Source: Clostridia bacterium (GTDB lineage Bacteria > Bacillota > Clostridia > Oscillospirales > CAG-272). Taken from it: a stretch of DNA of 32,862 nt. The DNA is taken from assembly GCA_017453205.1 (NCBI GenBank), contig JAFTKO010000031.1, forward strand, positions 1 through 32,862, written 5' to 3'. Shown here piece by piece: positions 7,333 to 13,606 of this stretch. Below the pieces are notes generated by a model. It did no database searches. It was given only the letters and a program-made list of their open reading frames with translations, and was not told the origin of the DNA. A program made the translations under genes and the position numbers. Each line of letters begins with the position of its first letter. Within the stretch, counting starts at the first letter, position 1.

Positions 7333-7868
7333 TTTGCATCCGCCGCAAACAACAGCTTGCGGACGCCCGCCGTGATCTCGGCAAGGCACTGCCTGTATCT
7401 TGCAAGGTCACCGCCAAAGGGGTCCGAGACCGCCTCGGGCATACAGGTGATCTTTTGCGCCGCCGCGGGAAAGCGCATGAGCAGCTCCATGGCGTGCGAG
7501 GGCGTCATGGCAACCAACAGGTCGCATTCGTCGACCTCGCTTTCCGTGATCGTATGCGCGGTATGTTCATGATAATTTCTGCCCGACACGGGGGCGACAT
7601 CGGCATCCTCCAGTGCCCGCACCGCGTTTTGGGAGATCGGTTCGCCGTCGTTGGCGTACAGTCCCGCGCTGATGGCGGTCAAATTGGGGGATACCGCGTC
7701 ACGCACCGAAGCGGGGAGTGCGTTCAGTGCCTCCCGTGCCAGCGCATTTGCCACTGCCTCCGCCATCGGGGAGCGGCAGGTGTTGCCCGTGCAAACAAAG
7801 CAGACACGGCGCGCCTCGGCGGGAGTTCGTTCATTTGTTTTTTCTTTTTCTTTGAATGCGGTGATCAT
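7329..7868 (-). CDS. Low-molecular-weight protein (tyrosine or arginine) phosphatase
   Basis: 179 residues. The catalytic P-loop is CTGNTCR at 26-32 (C-x5-R) and the late aspartate lies in VSDPFGGDLARYRQCL. The DPFGG context resembles YwlE-type arginine phosphatases, which also have Thr after the P-loop Gly-Asn; the P-loop here has T30 at that place. This leans towards a protein-arginine phosphatase, but that is inference. The N-terminal 20 residues are an unusual charged extension. The ribosome site is weak. The gene is translationally coupled to rimI by a 4-bp ATGA overlap. Confidence 0.88.
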   Translation of the reverse strand: MITAFKEKEKTNERTPAEARRVCFVCTGNTCRSPMAEAVANALAREALNALPASVRDAVSPNLTAISAGLYANDGEPISQNAVRALEDADVAPVSGRNYHEHTAHTITESEVDECDLLVAMTPSHAMELLMRFPAAAQKITCMPEAVSDPFGGDLARYRQCLAEITAGVRKLLFAADAK

Positions 7869-7887
7869 AGTTGTTTTTTTCTTTTTT

Positions 7888-7957
7888 GGGGGAAGGAGAA
7901 CTTCTTTGAGGAAGAAGTTCTCCTTCCCCCAAGCCCCTATCCTTTCAAGAACCTTTA
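7888..7957. repeat. Family H hairpin with conserved tail, copy 4
   Basis: Perfect 19-bp arms, GGGGGAAGGAGAACTTCTT (7888-7906) and its complement at 7912-7930, with loop TGAGG. The tail CCCCTATCCTTTCAAGAACC follows, as in copy 3. It lies upstream of the phosphatase start. A poly-T tract precedes it on the plus strand, so it is not a normal terminator in either direction and would form a strong hairpin in the phosphatase leader. Confidence 0.8.
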
Positions 7958-8004
7958 CAAAGAGTTTGGGTGATTATATTTTCTGTTCGGTGATCGCACA
8001 AAGG

Positions 8005-8125
8005 GGTGTGCGGCGGTATATGTTTGTTTAAAATTTCGGTGTACTGCCTTACATCCCTGTCGTGGTAGATGTTCGTACAAACATCCCCCGACAAGTAGCC
8101 CCGCCGCAGGCGGCGCAGGCGGTGG
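8005..8125. repeat. Repeat family B, copy ending at the lipoprotein stop codon
   Basis: GTGCGGCGGTATATGTTTGT, then TTCGGTGTACTGCCTTACA, TCGTGGTAGATGTTCGTACA and CGACAAGTAGCCCCGCCGCA match the copy at 5575-5775 in the same order and orientation. The GC-rich end GGCGGCGCAGGCGGTGG abuts the TGA of the lipoprotein gene (8126-8128 on the minus strand) directly. Confidence 0.85.
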
Positions 8126-8869
8126 TCAGCCTAAATATTTGGACACCGTGTTGCCGATGGGGTAGCACTCGCCCGTGGTGCGGTTGTAGAGCAGATTTTT
8201 GCCAAAGTGATACACGGCGTAGGTCTCGCCCTCGTAGTCCTCGTAAGTGACTTCCACACCCGCGTAGGTGGGAGTGGCGCTGTCGGCGTCCTCGATCAGC
8301 TCGTACACCAAGACCTCGGTATCATATTGCCAATAGGTCAGCGTATAGTAAAATGCGGGGTAGACAGACGAGGCAAACTCGAGGTCATAGCGCGCGGGCG
8401 TGAGGTTGACGTCGATCTCATCCTCCGAAAAATGCACGCCGTTTTGGTAGGCGTCGATCAGTGCCGCAATGTCCTCTGCCTCGGTGATCGACACGTTGGC
8501 ATAGCTGATGGTTCCCGTGCGGACGACATTCACCTTGTCCGTCGACATTTCCCACAGCTCGGGGAGCGTGACCGTGGAGGCGTAGAAGAGCTGATAGCTG
8601 TCGTTGGTGAGGTATTTTGCGGTGTCGGCGTTCTCGATCTCATAAAGGATCATGTCGTCCATTTCCGAGTAGGAGATTTTTGCCACCGCATTGGCTTGTA
8701 CCAAGGTCTGCGCCTTGTAGCAGGCGGGCGCGGGGAGGTAGGAGACGCCTGTCTTTTTGTTGGTGAACACGCCGTTGGCATAATCGAGCGCGGGCGTTTT
8801 GGAGCAAGCGGCGAGGAGGAGCACCAACGAGACAAGGAGCAGGACCCCGCGCAATAATTGTTTTTTCAT
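8126..8869 (-). CDS. Secreted lipoprotein of unknown function
   Basis: 247 residues. A clear lipoprotein signal (MKKQLLRGVLLLVSLVLLLAAC) has the lipobox LLAAC with C22 as lipidated residue. The mature part is acidic and Tyr-rich with no domain I recognise; FGKNLLYNRTTGECYPIG near the end suggests a small beta fold. It is probably anchored outside the membrane. It starts 17 bp after the dCMP deaminase stop and is probably co-transcribed with it. Nothing in the sequence points to a substrate. Confidence 0.85.
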   Translation of the reverse strand: MKKQLLRGVLLLVSLVLLLAACSKTPALDYANGVFTNKKTGVSYLPAPACYKAQTLVQANAVAKISYSEMDDMILYEIENADTAKYLTNDSYQLFYASTVTLPELWEMSTDKVNVVRTGTISYANVSITEAEDIAALIDAYQNGVHFSEDEIDVNLTPARYDLEFASSVYPAFYYTLTYWQYDTEVLVYELIEDADSATPTYAGVEVTYEDYEGETYAVYHFGKNLLYNRTTGECYPIGNTVSKYLG

Positions 8870-8886
8870 CTATTCTCAAAATCCTT

Positions 8887-9375
8887 TCAATATCCGAATA
8901 CGCCCGAAAGCGAGTCGTCGTCCTCGATCCAATCGGCAACGTCGATGACGCGGAAGTCGTCCTTGGTGTCGCGCACGATCAGCGTGGAGATGCCCGCGTT
9001 GAGTATCTGGCGCTTGCACATCATACAGGAGGAGGTTCCCGCCACCAGTTCACCTGTTTTTGTGTCGATGCAAGCCATGTAGAGCGTGGCGCCCAGCATC
9101 TGCTCGCGTGAGGCGGCGATGATGGCGTTTGCCTCGGCGTGGACCGAACGGCAAAGCTCGTAGCGCTCCCCGCGGGGAATATTGAGTTTATCGCGCATAC
9201 AGGTGCCGAGATCGGAGCAGTTTTTGCGTCCGCGCGGTGCGCCGTTATAGCCCGTGGAAATGATAGAATCGTTTTTGACGATGATCGCACCGAACATCTT
9301 ACGCAGGCAGGTCGAGCGTTCTGCCACCGTTTGCGCGATGTCCAAATAATAATTGTGCTTGGATACACGTGTCAT
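8887..9375 (-). CDS. dCMP deaminase family protein (ComEB-like)
   Basis: 162 residues from ATG 9373-9375, preceded by GAAAGGAAG. Upstream in-frame codons lie in the promoter. Zinc-site motifs are HAE at 79-81 (H79 ligand, E81 catalytic) and CMMC at 117-120; the usual Pro before the first Cys is Ser here. YNGAPRG and CSDLGTCMR match the nucleotide-binding and extra zinc region of dCMP deaminases and ComEB. The enzyme converts dCMP to dUMP, feeding dTMP synthesis. It has its own good promoter and is followed closely by the lipoprotein gene. Confidence 0.92.
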   Translation of the reverse strand: MTRVSKHNYYLDIAQTVAERSTCLRKMFGAIIVKNDSIISTGYNGAPRGRKNCSDLGTCMRDKLNIPRGERYELCRSVHAEANAIIAASREQMLGATLYMACIDTKTGELVAGTSSCMMCKRQILNAGISTLIVRDTKDDFRVIDVADWIEDDDSLSGVFGY

Positions 9376-9398
9376 ATTCTTTCTTCCTTTCAACTTCA

Positions 9399-9413
9399 TG
9401 AGGGCATACCTCA
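9399..9413. promoter_or_regulatory. Possible operator in the dCMP deaminase leader
   Basis: TGAGG-GCATA-CCTCA is a 15-bp inverted repeat between the -10 box and the start codon of the dCMP deaminase gene. It is placed where a repressor could act. No regulator is identified. Confidence 0.3.
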
Positions 9414-9427
9414 CCATTGTACCTTTA

Positions 9428-9456
9428 ATTATATAACATTTTTGCCGTAAAATCAA
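9428..9456 (-). promoter_or_regulatory. Sigma-A-type promoter of the dCMP deaminase-lipoprotein pair
   Basis: On the minus strand TTGATT (9451-9456) and TATAAT (9428-9433) are separated by exactly 17 bp. It points at the start codon about 53 bp downstream. Confidence 0.75.
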
Positions 9457-9514
9457 TAGGAAGTGAAAAGTTTATGTTTTATTCATGTTTTTGCCGGAAA
9501 AGCGGGCGTCAAAA

Positions 9515-9672
9515 AACTCCTTCCGTCTCGCGTTGCTCGCCATCGTAAAGTCGCCTTGGCGACTGTGGCGCTTGCGCCTTTCCTCTAAGAGGGAGGCTAA
9601 AAGTTGTTTTACCATAACAAGCATACCTTTTTTGAGCGAATGTAACCTTTCCTCCAAGAGGGAGGCTAACAG
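9515..9672. repeat. Dispersed repeat family A, copy 4 (inverted relative to copies 2 and 3)
   Basis: CTCCTTCCGTCTCGCGTTGC at 9517-9536 matches copy 1 inverted. TAAAGTCGCCTTGGCGACTG is the inverse of the core in copies 2 and 3. CATAACAAGCATACCTTTTT is the inverse of the piece near 5480. Two further AGAGGGAGGCTAA modules are present. Confidence 0.8.
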
Positions 9673-9676
9673 TTGT

Positions 9677-9740
9677 TTGCCGGTATATGTTTGTACAAAC
9701 TTTCCCCGATCGGAAGCCCCACCGCAGGTGGCGCAGGCGG
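9677..9740. repeat. Repeat family B, short copy ending at the HD-gene stop codon
   Basis: GCCGGTATATGTTTGTACAA, CCCCGATCGGAAGCCCCACC and GCAGGTGGCGCAGGCGG match the ends of the other family B copies. The last base touches the TAA of the HD-domain gene (9741-9743 on the minus strand). Confidence 0.8.
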
Positions 9741-10400
9741 TTAGAGTACGCTTTGTCCGTTCATTTGCAATTTGAATTTCAGCCCCAGCTTTTCGGCGGC
9801 TTTGCGGCAGAGGATCATGCGGCCGAGAAAAATTTCAAAATAATCCATCACCGAGCCGTATTGCGTGTCGATCTGTAACGAGAGTAAGACCTCCGTTTGT
9901 TCGCGGTTGACGGTCAAGTTTGCCTTGCTGACCGAAAAGTTGACACGGTCGTGAATGTCAAAGGTCGAAATGTCGCGGTTACGCACACGGCTGCGGCGCA
10001 CATCGGATTTGTCGGCTAAGATCAGCGCCGCCGCGACGGCATTCACGGGAACGCCTGTGCCCTCATCGTGGTTGCCGATGGCGGTGACGATGGTGGCGAT
10101 GTCAGCGGGATCTACTCCCAAACGGTCCAACAGACGGAACGCCATGATGGCACCGCTTTGCGAGTGGTCGACACGGTTGATGAGGTTGCCGATGTCGTGC
10201 AGATACGCCGCCATTTGCGCCACCTCGATGTCGTGCGCCGAAAATTGCAGGGTCTCCAGCAGATATTTTACCGTGTCGGCGACCTTGCAGACGTGGGCAA
10301 AGCTGTGTTCGGTGTAGCCCAGTGCCTCCAAGGACTCGTCCGCGCGGATGATATAGGTTCTGATTTCCTCGTTTTGTTTCAATTCTTGATAGGTTAGCAT
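9741..10400 (-). CDS. HD-domain phosphohydrolase
   Basis: 219 residues from ATG 10398-10400, preceded by AAAGGAA; the upstream in-frame ATG lies in the promoter. The metal site is read as H36 (HSFAH), H68-D69 (LHDIGN), H111-D112 (NHDEGTG) and D130 (LADKSD). H79 (DHSQSG) may add a second metal site. HD proteins of this kind hydrolyse nucleotides or cyclic dinucleotides, but the substrate is not visible. The C-terminal third (about 150-219) is alpha/beta and carries no known motif. It has a textbook promoter and seems to be a single-gene unit. Confidence 0.87.
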   Translation of the reverse strand: MLTYQELKQNEEIRTYIIRADESLEALGYTEHSFAHVCKVADTVKYLLETLQFSAHDIEVAQMAAYLHDIGNLINRVDHSQSGAIMAFRLLDRLGVDPADIATIVTAIGNHDEGTGVPVNAVAAALILADKSDVRRSRVRNRDISTFDIHDRVNFSVSKANLTVNREQTEVLLSLQIDTQYGSVMDYFEIFLGRMILCRKAAEKLGLKFKLQMNGQSVL

Positions 10401-10453
10401 GGGCGGTTCCTTTCGTTTGACAATACAAAATGAAAATGGGTTTCGTTTTTTAT

Positions 10454-10482
10454 AGTATACCATCCTTTATCCCAAAAGTCAA
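10454..10482 (-). promoter_or_regulatory. Sigma-A-type promoter of the HD phosphohydrolase gene
   Basis: On the minus strand TTGACT (10477-10482) and TATACT (10454-10459) with a 17-bp spacer. TGG just before the -10 box makes it extended. The start codon is about 54 bp downstream. Confidence 0.8.
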
Positions 10483-10544
10483 TAAATTTGTTTTGGGACG
10501 TTTTGTGGGGACTTTTTGAAGATAAGCTTTGTTAACGTAAGATT

Positions 10545-10870
10545 CCCAAAAGTAACTTCCCGGTTAATAAGATATCAAAATTTTTTGAAACACTCCTTCC
10601 GTCTCGCGTTGATCGCCACCGTAAAGTCGCCTTGGCGACTGAGGGAGTCCTCAATGCAAAGTTGCTTTTTTGAAAGACTCCTTCCGTCAATGGGTATATA
10701 GGATGTAAAAATTTTAAGCTCTATTTTCCCATTGCCACCTCCCTCGAGAGGGAGGCTAAAAAGTTGTTTTGTCATAACAGGCATACCTTTTTTGAGCGTA
10801 TGTAGATTTGGCTTCCTCTGATGAGGGCGCTGTTGCGAAGCGGGTGAGGGAGTTGCCCATTTTGTTGTTC
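10545..10870. repeat. Dispersed repeat family A, copies 5 and 6
   Basis: CACTCCTTCCGTCTCGCGTT and CCGTAAAGTCGCCTTGGCGA occur at about 10581-10637. A second set at about 10736-10860 holds AGAGGGAGGCTAAAAAGTTG, CATAACAGGCATACCTTTTT and CGAAGCGGGTGAGGGAGT. Order and orientation follow copy 4. The rest of the 670-bp spacer between the HD and DUF6809 genes holds no gene I can support. Confidence 0.8.
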
Positions 10871-10988
10871 GTACTCTGCAAATTCCCCGGCGTTCCTGCT
10901 CAGCGATGACGCACAGGGGTAATATGCGGCGGTTTGCAATTTTTTTACATATTATTGTATGTAAATTAAGCACATACATTCATAAATG

Positions 10989-10997
10989 TGATATAAT
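10989..10997 (+). promoter_or_regulatory. Extended -10 promoter of the DUF6809 gene
   Basis: TGATATAAT, an extended -10 preceded by another TG. The 9-mer recurs exactly upstream of typA. No good -35 box is at the right distance. The gene starts about 138 bp downstream, so the transcript has a long leader. Confidence 0.6.
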
Positions 10998-11014
10998 CTA
11001 CTTGTTGTACAAAA

Positions 11015-11078
11015 GTACCTTAAAAATAATAGTTCATATGCGGACTAAAATGAAACAAAATCGGTTTATTTAAGGTAC
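11015..11078 (+). promoter_or_regulatory. Long-range stem in the DUF6809 leader
   Basis: GTACCTTAA (11015-11023) and TTAAGGTAC (11070-11078) are perfect 9-bp arms, extended by AAATAA against TTATT with a bulge. They enclose about 46 bases of AT-rich sequence. The element lies between the -10 box and the ribosome site. It could be a leader RNA structure; it fits no riboswitch I recognise. Confidence 0.4.
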
Positions 11079-11134
11079 AATAAGCACAGTACGCAGAAAT
11101 AGAATGTATTTTTGAATTACAAGGGGAGGCACAC

Positions 11135-11401
11135 ATGAAAAAATTATTGGAAGATTTATGGTATTCATACGAAATGCAAAGCACCGTAAAGCAGAGCGAG
11201 GAAGAGGAGGCGTTGATGGAATTGATCGTTTTACATGAAGAGAAATTACACGCAAGCTTAAACGCGGAACAGCTCGAGCAGCTCAAAAAATACGAGGATT
11301 GTGTGGACGGTCTCCACGACATTGCCGAAAAAGTGGCGTTTGTCAAGGGCGTTCGTTTCGCCGCTGCTTTTTTGATCGAAGCATTGGAAGTGGAAAAATG
11401 A
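11135..11401 (+). CDS. DUF6809-family small protein
   Basis: 88 residues, acidic and almost all helical. It starts MKKLLEDLWY and has EEEEALMELIVLHEEKL, an LNAEQLEQLKKYED helix, and a C-terminal FVKGVRFAAAFLIEAL. This pattern matches DUF6809 proteins, common in Clostridia and in their phages; no function is known to me. GGGGAGG nine bases before ATG is a very strong ribosome site. It stands alone, 168 bp before typA. Confidence 0.8.
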   Translation: MKKLLEDLWYSYEMQSTVKQSEEEEALMELIVLHEEKLHASLNAEQLEQLKKYEDCVDGLHDIAEKVAFVKGVRFAAAFLIEALEVEK

Positions 11402-11498
11402 TCTGATTCTTTCGAATGATAGTCAAAATATATAAAAATTAACCTTAAAATTTGTGAAAAATCGTGAGTTCTTGTTCTTTTCCAAAAGGGGGAAAATG

Positions 11499-11507
11499 TG
11501 ATATAAT
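11499..11507 (+). promoter_or_regulatory. Extended -10 promoter of typA
   Basis: TGATATAAT about 63 bp before the typA start codon, identical to the box before the DUF6809 gene. A -35 box is weak (TTTCCA at 11479-11484). Confidence 0.6.
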
Positions 11508-11569
11508 ATATTGTTAAAATAAATTGGAAATAGAAAAGCAAAGAATTTTGAAAAACGGGAGAAAAAGCT

Positions 11570-13414
11570 GTGATCAGAAATGATTTGAGAAACGTTGCCA
11601 TCATCGCGCACGTTGACCACGGAAAAACCACATTGGTGGACGGACTTTTAAAGCAGGGCGGTATTTACCGCGACAACCAGGAGACTGTGACCTGCGTCAT
11701 GGACTCGGGCGATCTCGAGCGGGAACGCGGCATCACCATCCTTGCAAAAAACACCGCCGTACACTATAAGGATGTTAAAATCAACATCATCGACACCCCC
11801 GGACACGCCGATTTCGGCGGCGAGGTCGAGCGTATTTTGAAGATGGTGAACGGCGTCATTCTGCTTGTGGACGCGGCCGAGGGACCTATGCCCCAAACGC
11901 GCTTCGTTTTGCAAAAGGCGTTGGAGCTCAACCACCGTGTCATCGTTTGTATCAATAAGATCGACAAGCCCGATGCGCGCATCGGTGAGGTCGAGGACGA
12001 GATCCTTGAGCTCTTGATGGATTTGGGCGCCAATGACGAACAGCTTGACAGCCCCATGCTCTACTGCTCGGGACGTTCGGGCACCGCGACCGAGGATCCC
12101 ACCGAGGAGGGCAAGGATCTGACACCTCTGTTTGACAAGATTCTCGATTATATCCCCGCTCCCGAGGGTGACGAGGCGGGAGACCTGCAATTGTTGGTCT
12201 CTTCCATCGACTATAACGACTACGTGGGACGCATCGGTATCGGACGCATCGAGCGTGGAAACATCCGTGTCGGTCAAGAGGTCGCCGTTTGCAATTACCA
12301 CAACCCCGATGTATTCAAAAAGACCAAGGTCGTCTCTCTCTATCAGATCGACGGTCTGGTCCGTAAGCCTGTGGAAACTGCCACCATGGGTGACATTGTT
12401 TGCTTCTCGGGCGCGGGTGACATCACCATCGGAGACACGCTGACGGTGGTCTCTAATCCCCAACCGCTCGAGTTTGTCAAGGTCTCGGAGCCGACCATGG
12501 AAATGACTTTTATGGTCAACAACAGCCCCTTGGCGGGCAAGGAGGGCAAGTTTGTCACCTCCCGTCAGATCCGTGACCGCCTTTATCATGAGCTGCTCAA
12601 GGATGTTTCCCTGCGTGTGACCGACGGTGACACCACCGACGAGTTCCGCGTGGCGGGCAGAGGCGAGATGCACCTCTCAATCCTTCTCGAGACCATGCGC
12701 CGTGAGGGCTTTGAGCTGGCTTGCTCCAACCCGCGCGTGCTCTACAAGGAGATCGACGGTCAAAAATGCGAGCCGATGGAGCGCGTGACATTGGATGTTC
12801 CCATGGATTACGTCGGCGTGGTGGTCGAAAAGCTGGGACAGCGCAAGGGCGATCTGCTCTCCATGAGCCCCGTGGGATCACGCACCCGCATCGAGTATTC
12901 GATCCCCGCGAGATGCCTGTTCGGCTACCGCTCCGAGTTCCTTACCGCAACGCACGGCGAGGGCGTCATCAATACCATTTTTGACGGATATGCACCCTAT
13001 CGCGGTGAGATTGCCATGAAGTTTACGGGCTCACTCATCGCGTCCAACGACGGCGAGACCACGCGCTACGGTCTGTACAAAACACAGGAGCGCGGACAGC
13101 TCTTTGTCGGACCGCAGACACAGGTGTACGAGGGCATGATCGTGGGTGAGAACCCCAAAAACGATGACATTGCCGTCAACCCCTGCCAAAAGAAGCAGCT
13201 GACCGCCATCCGTTCCGCGGGTGCCGACGAAAAACTGTTGCTCACGCCCGCCAAGATCTTTACCTTGGAGGAGGCAATCGAGTATATCACCGACGATGAC
13301 TTGATCGAGGTCACGCCCAAGTCGATCCGTTTGCGTAAAAAGATCCTCAATACCGAAACACGTATGAAAGAAATGATGCGCCGCCGCAGAGCCATGGAAG
13401 CGCAGAAAAAGTGA
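11570..13414 (+). CDS. typA: Translational GTPase TypA/BipA
   Basis: 614 residues, the normal family length. It starts at GTG 11570-11572, with GGGAGA upstream; no in-frame ATG is near. GTPase motifs are G1 AHVDHGKTT (13-21), G2 RGIT (53-56), G3 DTPGH (75-79) and G4 NKID (129-132). Then follow the EF-G-like beta-barrel, domain III, domain V and the BipA-specific C-terminal domain. TypA binds the ribosome and helps assembly and growth under stress. The gene is complete, yet a Tn7-like end begins 1-7 bp after its stop codon. Any native terminator has therefore been displaced, and the next hairpin downstream is at 13556-13598 inside the transposon. Confidence 0.97.
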   Translation: MIRNDLRNVAIIAHVDHGKTTLVDGLLKQGGIYRDNQETVTCVMDSGDLERERGITILAKNTAVHYKDVKINIIDTPGHADFGGEVERILKMVNGVILLVDAAEGPMPQTRFVLQKALELNHRVIVCINKIDKPDARIGEVEDEILELLMDLGANDEQLDSPMLYCSGRSGTATEDPTEEGKDLTPLFDKILDYIPAPEGDEAGDLQLLVSSIDYNDYVGRIGIGRIERGNIRVGQEVAVCNYHNPDVFKKTKVVSLYQIDGLVRKPVETATMGDIVCFSGAGDITIGDTLTVVSNPQPLEFVKVSEPTMEMTFMVNNSPLAGKEGKFVTSRQIRDRLYHELLKDVSLRVTDGDTTDEFRVAGRGEMHLSILLETMRREGFELACSNPRVLYKEIDGQKCEPMERVTLDVPMDYVGVVVEKLGQRKGDLLSMSPVGSRTRIEYSIPARCLFGYRSEFLTATHGEGVINTIFDGYAPYRGEIAMKFTGSLIASNDGETTRYGLYKTQERGQLFVGPQTQVYEGMIVGENPKNDDIAVNPCQKKQLTAIRSAGADEKLLLTPAKIFTLEEAIEYITDDDLIEVTPKSIRLRKKILNTETRMKEMMRRRRAMEAQKK

Positions 13415-13415
13415 T

Positions 13416-13537
13416 TGTTATGTTACAACTCTAATTGAAATATAACAACTCTTTCTGAAATAAGAGAAAATTTTAAAAATCGCAAGTTACAACTCTTTTG
13501 AAATAAGAGATCAAAAGTTACAACTCTATTTGAAACA
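13416..13537. repeat. Tn7-like transposon end with four TnsB-site-like repeats
   Basis: Four direct copies of an ACAACTCTnnnTGAAA-type repeat: TGTTACAACTCTAATTGAAA (13421-13440), TATAACAACTCTTTCTGAAA (13441-13460), AGTTACAACTCTTTTGAAAT (13485-13504) and AGTTACAACTCTATTTGAAA (13516-13535). Two are extended by TAAGAGA. The outer tip is TGTTATGT (13416) or TGTTAC (13421). Both begin with TGT, as Tn7 ends do. The spacing (20, 44 and 31 bp) and the layout, an 8-bp tip followed by repeats, resemble Tn7 ends. If the tip is 13416, the 5-bp target copy would be GTGAT at 13411-13415, overlapping the typA stop. Confidence 0.8.
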
Positions 13538-13555
13538 GATTTTTCAAAAAGAGGA

Positions 13556-13598
13556 AACACAAAAGGAGCCGTCCGACAAGGTTGGCTCCTTTTGTGTT
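13556..13598. terminator. Terminator of the tns operon, probably acting both ways
   Basis: AACACAAAAGGAGCC (13556-13570) and GGCTCCTTTTGTGTT (13584-13598) are perfect 15-bp arms with a 13-base loop. It lies just after the tnsC stop (13607) and also in the path of typA transcripts. On both strands the arm ends in TTTTGTGTT, and T-rich sequence continues on the minus strand. Confidence 0.75.
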
Positions 13599-13606
13599 GT
13601 CTGTTG

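Noticed and set aside
7888-7930. Perfect hairpin as intrinsic terminator of the lipoprotein transcript
   Set aside because: On the minus strand the stem is followed by A-rich, not T-rich, sequence. It is listed as a repeat.
13421-13535. CRISPR array
   Set aside because: Four short direct repeats are unevenly spaced (20, 44, 31 bp) and not identical. They sit at a transposon end, and no Cas gene is in the window, so TnsB sites explain them better.
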